Below, piece after piece: positions 56,347 through 64,000 of a stretch of DNA of 64,000 nt. The position numbers and the translations under genes were made by a program. Position 1 is the stretch's first letter; each line of letters opens with the position of its first letter. The DNA is taken from contig NZ_FOPI01000007.1 of NCBI RefSeq assembly GCF_900113455.1, positions 1-64,000 of the forward strand. Direction: 5' to 3'. Origin of the DNA: Ligilactobacillus ruminis DSM 20403 = NBRC 102161. Its GTDB lineage: Bacteria > Bacillota > Bacilli > Lactobacillales > Lactobacillaceae. The notes beneath the pieces are model-generated. The model saw only the letters and a program-made list of their open reading frames with translations, had not been told where the DNA came from and did no database searches.

Positions 56347-57390
56347 TCAATAAATAAACATCGCATCGCCAAAACTGAAGAAACGATACTTCTCTGAAAC
56401 GGCATGGCGATATGCGTTCAAAATATTTTCGCGTCCCGTAAATGATGCAACGAGCATTACCAAAGTCGACTTCGGCAAGTGGAAATTCGTAATGAATGCA
56501 TCAACGACCTGCCATTTATAGCCTGGTTTGATGAAAATATCAGTCCAACCGCTGTCGGCACGAATTTCACCGTTAAATTTCGTCCCGATCGTTTCAAGCG
56601 TTCTGATTGAAGTCGTCCCCGTTGCAACGATGCGGCCGCCGTTTGCTTTGACTTCATTCAACGTTTTAGCGGCATCCTCCGTCAAACGATAGAATTCGCT
56701 GTGCATCTTGTGATCTTCGATATTTTTTTCACTGACCGGACGGAACGTGCCAAGACCGACGTGAAGCGTGAGATAAACGAGTTTTACGCCCTTGTCTTCA
56801 ATTTTTTTTAGTAATTCCTTTGTAAAATGCAGTCCGGCAGTCGGCGCAGCAGCAGAGCCGATTTCTCTTGAATATACCGTCTGATACATTTCAGGGTCGT
56901 CAAGCTTTTCCTTGATATAAGGAGGAAGCGGCATTTCTCCTAACTGATCGAGAATTTCCATAAAAATGCCGTCATAATGAAATTCGATCATCCTGCCGCC
57001 ATGCTCCAGTTCCTCCGTTACGGTTGCAGTCAGCTTGCCGTCGCCAAAAGAAATTTCCGTACCGACTTTTGCACGTTTGGCAGGCTTGACGAGCGTTTCC
57101 CAGTTATCTCCGTCAGTATTGTTCAGCAACAAGACTTCAACGTGTCCTCCGGTCTCAGGCTTGACTCCGTAAAGACGGGCCGGCATGACGCGAGAATCGT
57201 TCATAACCAGGGCATCTCCCGGATTCAAACGATCGATGACGTTATAAAAATAATCATCCTGATATTTGCCCGTCTTTGAATCAAGCACGAGCAGACGCGA
57301 TTGATCTCGTTCCTTTAAAGGAGTCTGCGCAATCAATTCCTGCGGCAAATCATAATCAAAGTCTTCAGTCGTTAAGTGTTTTTCTGACAA
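56347..57390 (-). CDS. queA: S-adenosylmethionine:tRNA ribosyltransferase-isomerase
   Basis: Converts preQ1-tRNA to epoxyqueuosine-tRNA. The start is probably TTG at 57388-57390 (encoding [16 protein letters not shown]) seven bases after AGAAGGGTG, giving 347 residues. Motifs: [28 protein letters not shown] and [12 protein letters not shown], then [12 protein letters not shown]. The longer frame to 57408 would run into ruvB. Confidence 0.93.
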   Translation of the reverse strand: MSEKHLTTEDFDYDLPQELIAQTPLKERDQSRLLVLDSKTGKYQDDYFYNVIDRLNPGDALVMNDSRVMPARLYGVKPETGGHVEVLLLNNTDGDNWETLVKPAKRAKVGTEISFGDGKLTATVTEELEHGGRMIEFHYDGIFMEILDQLGEMPLPPYIKEKLDDPEMYQTVYSREIGSAAAPTAGLHFTKELLKKIEDKGVKLVYLTLHVGLGTFRPVSEKNIEDHKMHSEFYRLTEDAAKTLNEVKANGGRIVATGTTSIRTLETIGTKFNGEIRADSGWTDIFIKPGYKWQVVDAFITNFHLPKSTLVMLVASFTGRENILNAYRHAVSEKYRFFSFGDAMFIY

Positions 57391-57404
57391 AATAGTCACC
57401 CTTC

Positions 57405-58412
57405 TCAATTATTATCAATTTTCAAGTTCAAATGCTTGTATGCGAGTGGCGTCACCATGCGACCTCTTGGAGTTCGCTTGATGAAACCGCGCTGCATCAA
57501 GTATGGTTCGATCATATCAGCGACCGTTTCCGTTTCTTCGCCGATATTGGCGGCCAAAGTCGCCAGTCCGACCGGACCTCCGCCGTATAATTCGATCATT
57601 GTTCTCAAAAGTCTGCGATCCGTGTCATCCAGACCGCACTGGTCGACTCTAAGCAAATCCAGAGCATAGCACACGATCTGCGTATCAATCTCATCTTTAT
57701 GCGCAACTTCGGCAAAATCTCTCACGCGTTTCAAAAGCCGATTGGCGACGCGCGGAGTCCCGCGCGAACGTCTCGCTATTTCAAACGCTCCGTCAGCACT
57801 GATCTGAGCCGCAAAAACAGCTGCTGAACGCTGAACGATCCGCGTCAGCTCATCGTCTTCGTAATAATTCATGTGACCGACGATTCCAAAACGTGCCCTT
57901 AGAGGTGCAGAAAGCATTCCGGCTCTCGTGGTTGCCCCGACTAAAGTAAACGGCGGCAACGGAAATCTGACCGGATGAGCCGACGAATCCTGTCCGACGA
58001 TAATATCGATGTAGAAGTCTTCCATCGCCGAATATAAAATTTCCTCAACGTTTTTGGGAAGACGATGAATCTCATCGATGAACAAAACGTCACCAGGCTC
58101 CAGTTCATTCAAAAGCGCCACCAAATCGCCAGGCTTTTCAATTGCCGGACCGGTCGTCGTTTTGATGCCGACCTGCATTTCATTGGCAATGATGCAGGCG
58201 AGCGTGGTCTTGCCTAAGCCGGGAGGACCGTATAAAAGAACATGGTCAAGCGATTCTTCCCGTTGTTTCGCTGCTGCAATATAAACGGAAAGTTCGCGTT
58301 TGATTTTTTCTTGTCCGATATATGTTTTCAAAGTCTTTGGACGAAGCGTCAAGTCGGCTTGTTCGCTTGCGTCAAGATTTTCTCCCGAAACGATTCGCTT
58401 GTCTTCAGTCAC
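57405..58412 (-). CDS. ruvB: Holliday junction helicase ATPase RuvB
   Basis: Motor of branch migration. The 335 residues: Walker [12 protein letters not shown], Walker [13 protein letters not shown], sensor [17 protein letters not shown], and a winged-helix C-terminus ([17 protein letters not shown]). Directly follows ruvA. Confidence 0.97.
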   Translation of the reverse strand: MTEDKRIVSGENLDASEQADLTLRPKTLKTYIGQEKIKRELSVYIAAAKQREESLDHVLLYGPPGLGKTTLACIIANEMQVGIKTTTGPAIEKPGDLVALLNELEPGDVLFIDEIHRLPKNVEEILYSAMEDFYIDIIVGQDSSAHPVRFPLPPFTLVGATTRAGMLSAPLRARFGIVGHMNYYEDDELTRIVQRSAAVFAAQISADGAFEIARRSRGTPRVANRLLKRVRDFAEVAHKDEIDTQIVCYALDLLRVDQCGLDDTDRRLLRTMIELYGGGPVGLATLAANIGEETETVADMIEPYLMQRGFIKRTPRGRMVTPLAYKHLNLKIDNN

Positions 58413-58432
58413 ATGGACTCCTCCCGTTAAAA

Positions 58433-59044
58433 TTATTTGTTCATCATCAACCGCAACGCTTGTCTCAAATATTCATCGGTTGAATCACCCTTAAAGTCCA
58501 ACAGCTTCCTGCCGGTCTTTTTGACTTCCGTTTTCGTATACCCTAATGCAAGCAGCGCTTCCAGTGCCTCTTTCAAATATGGGGATGTCTGCTCTGCAAC
58601 GATTTCCAAATCTTGTTGTCCCTTAAGCGGCTTGCCGCTTTCAAGTCCTCCAAGCTTGCCTTTGAGATCCAAGATGATCTGCTTGGCAGTTTTTTTGCCG
58701 ATTCCGGGAAACTTGGTCAAGTAAGCATCGTCATCGTTATTGACCGCTGAAACGAACCCGTTGTGATCCTCATTGGCTAAAATCGCAAGTGCGCTCTTCG
58801 GCCCAATGCCTGAAACGCTGATCAGTTTCAAAAAAAGCTGTTTTTCATTGAAATCAGAAAAACCATATAGCACGATTTCATTTTCGCGGACAATCTGGTG
58901 CAAATAAATTTTTTCCTTTTTAGTTTCGTCTGATTTGAACCTGAACGGATTGGCCACATTGATCAGATAACCGATGCCGTTGTTTTCAACAACGATATAT
59001 GCGGGAAAAACTTGCGTAATCGTGCCTATCAAATATTCATACAT
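58433..59044 (-). CDS. ruvA: Holliday junction helicase subunit RuvA
   Basis: Junction-recognition partner of RuvB. The 203 residues: OB-fold N-terminus ([20 protein letters not shown]), two helix-hairpin-helix motifs ([28 protein letters not shown]) and a C-terminal three-helix domain that contacts RuvB. Confidence 0.96.
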   Translation of the reverse strand: MYEYLIGTITQVFPAYIVVENNGIGYLINVANPFRFKSDETKKEKIYLHQIVRENEIVLYGFSDFNEKQLFLKLISVSGIGPKSALAILANEDHNGFVSAVNNDDDAYLTKFPGIGKKTAKQIILDLKGKLGGLESGKPLKGQQDLEIVAEQTSPYLKEALEALLALGYTKTEVKKTGRKLLDFKGDSTDEYLRQALRLMMNK

Positions 59045-59103
59045 TGCATATCCTCACTTCTAAACTTGCGCATATAATAGTAACATATTTTTGCATTTTT
59101 TGC

Positions 59104-61023
59104 TTATAATTCGTCATTAAATCCCGTTTGATGCGGGTCCTGAATTCTCTTAAACATATGCTCCATGTCCTTTGAAGTAAAATGAACCAAAACAGGCCGT
59201 CCGTGCGGACAATTGAACGGATTTTCGCACGTTGAAAGTTTTTTGAGCAAAACTTTCGCCTGTTCTTCTTCCAAATGATGATTGGCTTTGATCGAACGTT
59301 TGCAACTCATCATGATGGCGGTTTTTTCCCTGAATTTTGCCACTGTCAATTTGTCGTCGTTTAAAAACATGTCAATCATCTCACGCACGATTTCTTCTTC
59401 TTCGCCTTGCTTGAACCATGTCGGATGCTGCCTTAAAATATACGTGTTTTTTCCAAAATCTTCCAATTCAATGCCGAGATTTGCAAGCTTATCAAGATTT
59501 TCCTCAATTTTTAAAGCATCGGTCGTCGGGTAGGTCAACACGATCGGCACCAGCAGACGCTGCTGATTTGAAGAAACGTTTCCGATTTCAGTCCGGTAAT
59601 ACTCATACTTGCAACGCTCTTGAGCGGCATGCTGGTCAATGATATAAAGTCCGTCTTCTGATTCTGCAAAAAGATACGTTCCGTGCATCTGACCGATATA
59701 ACGCAATTCCGGAAACCTTTTTTTGGAAGATTCCGCAGAAATTTCCTGGTCTTTTACGGACGTTTTCCTTTGCATGTATTTTTGATCCCAAATCTTCAAT
59801 TCGGCTTTTTCAAGGTCGGTGCGCTTTGAAATCACGATTGGCCTAACGTCTTTTGCAAGCACGTTTTGCTTTCCATCAAGTTTATCATCAAGACTTTCCC
59901 CGACCAAAGCTGCCGTAACTTCAGCCGAAACCGGACCTTTATACTTCGGAGATTTCTCCAACAGGTCTGTCTGCTCGCCTGAAAATCCGGTTCGCTTAGA
60001 ATGATTGAGATTTTTAACGGCATTCGGAATCAGATTTTCCTGTGACAAACGTGCAAAAATTCCTTCAGAAATCAATTTTTCAAGCTGAGGTTCCTTGCTG
60101 ATTCTGACTTCCTGCTTCGTCGGATGGACGTTGACGTCACAAAGAAGCGGATCAAGCCTGATATTGATGACAGCATAAGGAAAGCGCCCGACCATCAGCT
60201 TTGATCCGTAGCCGTTCAAAACTGCCTTTGTCAGCTTGAAATTTCTGATATAGCGTCCGTTGATCATCAGACTGATGCCGTTTCTGTTCGACCGCGTCAA
60301 TTCCGGATATGACACCATTCCGTCTACTTCAAAATCCAGGTCTTTGGCATTAAAATAAATCATCTTTGCTGCTGACTTCACCCCGTAAATTGCGCTGAAA
60401 GTCTGCTTTTGATTTCCGTTCCCGGCTGTTTTGAGCAGAGTCTTGCCATTATTTTTCAAAACAAATGCCACGTCCGAATGGCTCAAAGCCAGGCGATTCA
60501 CAATATCCGAAACGTGCGAAAGCTCCGTCGCAAGCGAGCTAAGGTATTTCAAACGAGCCGGCGTGTTGAAAAACAGATTGCTGACGGTTATCTGCGTTCC
60601 GTTTCTGAGCTGACTTGCATCGTTTGAAACGATTTTTCCGCCCTTGATATGAATCGTCGTTCCAGTTTCATCGCCTGCATGAGCGGTCATCAAAACAACG
60701 TCCGAAACGGATGCGATTGAAGGCAGGGCCTCGCCGCGAAAACCTAACGTGGCCACCCTGAAAAGATCTTCTCGACTGGTGATTTTGCTCGTGGCATGCC
60801 GTTTAAACGCCGTTTCGACATCGTCTGCCTCGATTCCTTCACCGTCATCAGTCACTCTGATCATTTCAAGGCCTGCCTCTTTTGTTTCAATCGTAATCTG
60901 TGCCGCTTTGGCATCAAGGGCATTTTCAACCAGTTCTTTTACAACCGAAGCCGGTCTTTCAACGACCTCGCCTGCGGCAATTTGATCTGCCAAAACGGCA
61001 GACAGTTCGTGAATCTCTGCCAT
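59104..61023 (-). CDS. mutL: DNA mismatch repair protein MutL
   Basis: Protein of 639 residues with an N-terminal GHKL ATPase: VKELVENALDAKAAQI, DDGEGIEADDVETAFKRHATSKI and GFRGEALPSIASV. The C-terminal endonuclease motif DQHA-x2-E-x4-E is present (DQHAAQERCKYE), with a CPHGRP zinc-site segment near the end. The species therefore uses nicking MutL rather than a MutH pathway. It overlaps no gene and follows mutS by 3 bp. Confidence 0.97.
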   Translation of the reverse strand: MAEIHELSAVLADQIAAGEVVERPASVVKELVENALDAKAAQITIETKEAGLEMIRVTDDGEGIEADDVETAFKRHATSKITSREDLFRVATLGFRGEALPSIASVSDVVLMTAHAGDETGTTIHIKGGKIVSNDASQLRNGTQITVSNLFFNTPARLKYLSSLATELSHVSDIVNRLALSHSDVAFVLKNNGKTLLKTAGNGNQKQTFSAIYGVKSAAKMIYFNAKDLDFEVDGMVSYPELTRSNRNGISLMINGRYIRNFKLTKAVLNGYGSKLMVGRFPYAVINIRLDPLLCDVNVHPTKQEVRISKEPQLEKLISEGIFARLSQENLIPNAVKNLNHSKRTGFSGEQTDLLEKSPKYKGPVSAEVTAALVGESLDDKLDGKQNVLAKDVRPIVISKRTDLEKAELKIWDQKYMQRKTSVKDQEISAESSKKRFPELRYIGQMHGTYLFAESEDGLYIIDQHAAQERCKYEYYRTEIGNVSSNQQRLLVPIVLTYPTTDALKIEENLDKLANLGIELEDFGKNTYILRQHPTWFKQGEEEEIVREMIDMFLNDDKLTVAKFREKTAIMMSCKRSIKANHHLEEEQAKVLLKKLSTCENPFNCPHGRPVLVHFTSKDMEHMFKRIQDPHQTGFNDEL

Positions 61024-61026
61024 TCA

Positions 61027-63654
61027 TCATCCCTTCTTCAATTCTTGCTGCCATTTGTGGACCATCAGCATCACATCCATCGGCGTTAAAGACATCAAGT
61101 CCGCTTTTTCCAATTCTGAAACGATCTTTGACTGTTTCCTGCCTATTTTTGTGCTTTCCTTTTTTTCAGCCGGTTCTTCGAAAAGCGAAAGCTGAACGTC
61201 TCCTTCAGAAACGCTGAGTTCATCAATCGGCTCGGTTTTGGTCGTCTTTTGTGTTTCCGCGTGCGTTTCAGAAGTACTTTCAAGCTTCTTCAAGATTACA
61301 TCGGCCCGTTCAAGCAGCTTTTCCGGCATTCCGGCAAGTTTTGCAACGTGAATCCCGTATGAACGATCGGCCGGACCTTTCTTCATTTTGTGCAGAAAAA
61401 CAAGCTCACCGTTTTTTTCGACGGCTCCGACATGAATGTTCTCCAGATGCTCAAGTTCTTCGTCAAGCACGGTCAATTCATGATAATGCGTCGAAAACAG
61501 CGTTTTAGCCTGCACGTTGTCATGAACGTATTCGATAATTGCCTGAGCCAACGCCATGCCGTCGTAAGTTGCCGTTCCGCGTCCGATTTCATCAAATAAT
61601 AACAAGCTGTTCTTTGAAGCGTTTTGCAAAGCTTCATTCGTCTCTTTCATTTCGACCATAAACGTCGATTCACCTGAAATCAAATCATCGGCTGCACCGA
61701 TGCGAGTAAAAATCTGGTCAAAAATCGGCATCTTTGCTTCCTTTGCAGGTACGAAGCAGCCGATCTGAGCCATGATTACCGTCAAAGCCAGCTGTCGCAT
61801 ATACGTGCTCTTGCCTGACATGTTGGGTCCGGTAATCAGCAAAATATCGCGTCCTTCCGGCATTGAAACATCATTCGGCACATAGCTTTGCTTGCCCAAA
61901 ACGCGTTCAACGACGGGATGCCACCCTGCTTTGATTTCAAGATCGTGACTGTCTGAAACAAGCGTCGGACAAACAAAATGGTTATCTTCGCTGACGCTTG
62001 CGAAACTTTGCAGGCAATCGAGCTCGGCAATGGCTGCTGCAAGTTTTTGCAGCCTCTCAATCTGCTTTTTGACCTTTTCCCTGACTTCGACGAACAAACG
62101 ATATTCCAGTTCAAACGTCTTGCTTTCCGCTCCAAGAATCAGTGCCTCTTTTTCTTTTAATTCGGGCGTGATGAATCTTTCGGCATTGACCAGAGTCTGC
62201 TTTCTTTCATATCGACCTTCAGGAAGTTTCGCTACGTTTGCTTTCGAGACTTCGATATAATAGCCAAATACACGGTTGAACCCGATTTTGAGGTTATGAA
62301 TGCCAGTTTTTTCACGCTCGCTTGCTTCCAGTTCAGCCAGCCATTGCTTGCCGTTTTTCATTGCATCCGTGTATTTATCAAGCTCTTCATTGTATCCAGG
62401 CTTGATCACGCCGCCTTCCGTCACCGAAATCGGCGGTTCTTCATCAATTGACCGATCCAAAAGCTCAAAGACGTCTTCGACAGGATCAAGGCGCGCTAAA
62501 ATCCCGTCATAGATTCCGTGCTCGTTGAGCTCTTCCAAAACGTACCTGATCTGCGGAACGTGGGCAAGAGATGTCTTGAGCTGAATCAGATCTCGTCCGT
62601 TGACGTTTCCAAAAGCGATGCGTCCTGCCAGTCGTTCAATGTCATAAACCTGTTTTAACTCATCCTGCAGACTTGAACGTTCAAAATAATGTTCCAGCTG
62701 ATCGTTGACGATCAGTTGACGCTCCTTGATTTGTGCCGGATTGATTAAAGGACGAGAGATCCACTGTTTTAAAAGTCTGGCACCCATGGCCGTTTTGGTT
62801 TCGTCCAACAGCCACAAGAGCGTGCCGGATTTTTTCCCGGTCCGTGCGTTTTGCAAAAGCTCAAGATTTTGTTTTGCATAACGATCCAGTTTCAAAAAAT
62901 ACGCCGGTTCATAGTGAACGGCTTTTTGAAGATGCGCAAGCGTTCTTTTCTGGGTCTTTTTCACGTACGTCAGCAGATGATTCAAAACTTCTTTTTCAAG
63001 ATCCGATTCAACGTCTTGAACTGCATATGATAGTTCTGACGCCGGTTCAACGCTTTCTTGACTGGAAACAAGCACGCGAAGCTTCTTGATTTTTTCAACC
63101 GTTTTTTCAGAAACGCTTTCATCAATCACGATTTCCTTTGTTTTCAAACTGATCATTTCATTGAGCAGACTGTCGTCATCTTCTAAAATAGAACATCTCA
63201 ACTCACCGGTTGAAAGATCGGCATAAGCAAACCCGTATTTTCCGTCTTGTTCATGAAGTGCGGTCAGATAGTTGTTTTCCCCCGCTTCTCCGGTTCGCAT
63301 GTCAATATTTGTCCCAGGGGTCACCAACTGGATGACCTCTCGCTTGACCATGCCCTTTGCCAGTTTTGGATCCTCCATCTGTTCACAGATTGCGACCTTG
63401 TATCCCTTGTCGATCAGGATATCAATATAGTTTTGCACGGCATGGTGCGGGACGCCGCACATCGGGATCGGATTTTTTGATTTCTTGTTTCTCGTTGTCA
63501 AAGTAAGCTCAAGCAATTGTGCGCCTTTGACCGCATCCTCATTGAACATTTCATAAAAATCGCCTAATCGGTAAAACAAAAAAGCATCCGGATACTGTTC
63601 TTTAATTTCCAAATACTGTTTCATCATCGGTGTTTCAGTTTGACTTTTAGCCAT
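61027..63654 (-). CDS. mutS: DNA mismatch repair protein MutS
   Basis: Mismatch sensor of 875 residues. Mismatch-binding Phe-x-Glu is in [14 protein letters not shown]; Walker [17 protein letters not shown]; Walker [19 protein letters not shown]-terminal tetramerisation-type tail follows a disordered acidic stretch (about 800-850). Full length. Confidence 0.98.
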   Translation of the reverse strand: MAKSQTETPMMKQYLEIKEQYPDAFLFYRLGDFYEMFNEDAVKGAQLLELTLTTRNKKSKNPIPMCGVPHHAVQNYIDILIDKGYKVAICEQMEDPKLAKGMVKREVIQLVTPGTNIDMRTGEAGENNYLTALHEQDGKYGFAYADLSTGELRCSILEDDDSLLNEMISLKTKEIVIDESVSEKTVEKIKKLRVLVSSQESVEPASELSYAVQDVESDLEKEVLNHLLTYVKKTQKRTLAHLQKAVHYEPAYFLKLDRYAKQNLELLQNARTGKKSGTLLWLLDETKTAMGARLLKQWISRPLINPAQIKERQLIVNDQLEHYFERSSLQDELKQVYDIERLAGRIAFGNVNGRDLIQLKTSLAHVPQIRYVLEELNEHGIYDGILARLDPVEDVFELLDRSIDEEPPISVTEGGVIKPGYNEELDKYTDAMKNGKQWLAELEASEREKTGIHNLKIGFNRVFGYYIEVSKANVAKLPEGRYERKQTLVNAERFITPELKEKEALILGAESKTFELEYRLFVEVREKVKKQIERLQKLAAAIAELDCLQSFASVSEDNHFVCPTLVSDSHDLEIKAGWHPVVERVLGKQSYVPNDVSMPEGRDILLITGPNMSGKSTYMRQLALTVIMAQIGCFVPAKEAKMPIFDQIFTRIGAADDLISGESTFMVEMKETNEALQNASKNSLLLFDEIGRGTATYDGMALAQAIIEYVHDNVQAKTLFSTHYHELTVLDEELEHLENIHVGAVEKNGELVFLHKMKKGPADRSYGIHVAKLAGMPEKLLERADVILKKLESTSETHAETQKTTKTEPIDELSVSEGDVQLSLFEEPAEKKESTKIGRKQSKIVSELEKADLMSLTPMDVMLMVHKWQQELKKG

Positions 63655-63674
63655 TAAAAATCCTCCGTCCGTTT

Positions 63675-64000
63675 TTACTGGAAAAACGGATGATCGTCAT
63701 TAATCAAAATGGGGGTAATCCGTTTTGCTTTATTAGAACGATCATCCAAATCAATCACACAAGCGCCAAGCGTCTGACGCCCATCTTCGTCAACTTCAAA
63801 CCGCGTCGGCATCTGCGTCAGAAAACGCTCGATCACGTTTTTTCGTTTCATCCCCAAAATACCGTCATAAGGACCGGTCATACCGACGTCAGAAAGATAT
63901 GCTGTTCCGTTCGGCAAAATTCTTGCATCATTGGTCTGAACATGAGTATGAGTACCGATCACGGCTGAAACTCGTCCATCAAAATACCATGAGAAGGCTT
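63675..64000 (-). CDS. ymdB: YmdB-family metallophosphoesterase (3' part)
   Basis: C-terminal 108 codons; the 5' part lies beyond the window. Visible metal ligands and family segments: [36 protein letters not shown] and [10 protein letters not shown]. YmdB in Bacillus hydrolyses 2',3'-cyclic nucleotides and affects RNA turnover and motility/biofilm choice. The place next to mutS is common in Firmicutes. Confidence 0.9.
   Translation of the reverse strand, partial: AFSWYFDGRVSAVIGTHTHVQTNDARILPNGTAYLSDVGMTGPYDGILGMKRKNVIERFLTQMPTRFEVDEDGRQTLGACVIDLDDRSNKAKRITPILINDDHPFFQ

Overview
The window is chromosomal DNA of a low-to-mid GC Gram-positive bacterium, very probably a member of the Lactobacillaceae. 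The evidence is gene order and gene content: tdk-prfA-prmC-sua5-upp-atpBEFHAGDC, murT-gatD, dinB-nrnA-cshB-(T-box)alaS-ireB-ruvX-DUF1292-zapA-cvpA-mutS2-trxA, a complete FabT-type fatty-acid cluster, and ymdB-mutS-mutL-ruvA-ruvB-queA-tgt-yajC. Almost everything is on the minus strand. The species cannot be fixed from this window.

Layout. 1-280 is the right end of an IS66-family element. 298-11603 (minus) holds the F1Fo ATP synthase operon, upp, sua5, prmC, prfA and tdk. 11746-13802 (plus) encodes the lipid II amidation pair MurT-GatD. 13.8-22.4 kb holds manA, a serine hydrolase, a phosphoglycerate-mutase-family phosphatase, an MFS exporter, a glutamine-type ABC transporter and an acylphosphatase. 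22.4-27.5 kb is a mobile-element hotspot: a decayed ArcD-like permease, the stump of the gene before it, an IS200/IS605 element with a frameshifted tnpB, a tRNA-Gln(CTG) with its own strong promoter, and an ISL3 element with an N-terminally deleted transposase and a GC-rich noncoding passenger. A tRNA-Glu(CTC) lies just beyond it. 28.2-41.4 kb holds nucleotide sanitation (rdgB, yfcE-like), trxA, mutS2 and the alaS/ireB/ruvX and dinB/nrnA/cshB operons. 42-43.7 kb holds zwf with a structured leader. 44.1-54.0 kb holds the type II fatty acid synthesis cluster from fabI to a distal fabZ, with FabT boxes. 54.7 kb to the end holds yajC, tgt, queA, ruvB, ruvA, mutL, mutS and the 3' part of ymdB.

How the genes work together. 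The core is housekeeping: ATP synthesis, fatty acid supply (AccABCD makes malonyl-CoA, FabD/H/F/G/Z/I elongate, FabT represses), translation (prfA, prmC, alaS, tgt, queA, two tRNAs), DNA repair (mutS, mutL, ruvAB, mutS2, ruvX, dinB) and envelope work (murT-gatD, ireB). Regulatory signals visible directly include well-formed sigma-A promoters for atp, fabZ, alaS, ireB, zwf and both tRNAs, an alanine T-box, and FabT palindromes.

The least ordinary parts are: (i) a dispersed intergenic repeat family of about 300 bp in four copies, each with a conserved strong hairpin; (ii) an orphan omegaRNA-like right-end structure of an IS605 element directly downstream of fabI, followed by a short spacer and a terminator but no tnpB; (iii) a 15-codon leader peptide in a hairpin-rich zwf leader whose stop overlaps the zwf start; (iv) a long upp leader carrying a copy of the complement of its own ribosome binding site; and (v) a 0.7-kb gene-free stretch upstream of the fab cluster with orphan FabT-like palindromes and a MITE-like inverted repeat.
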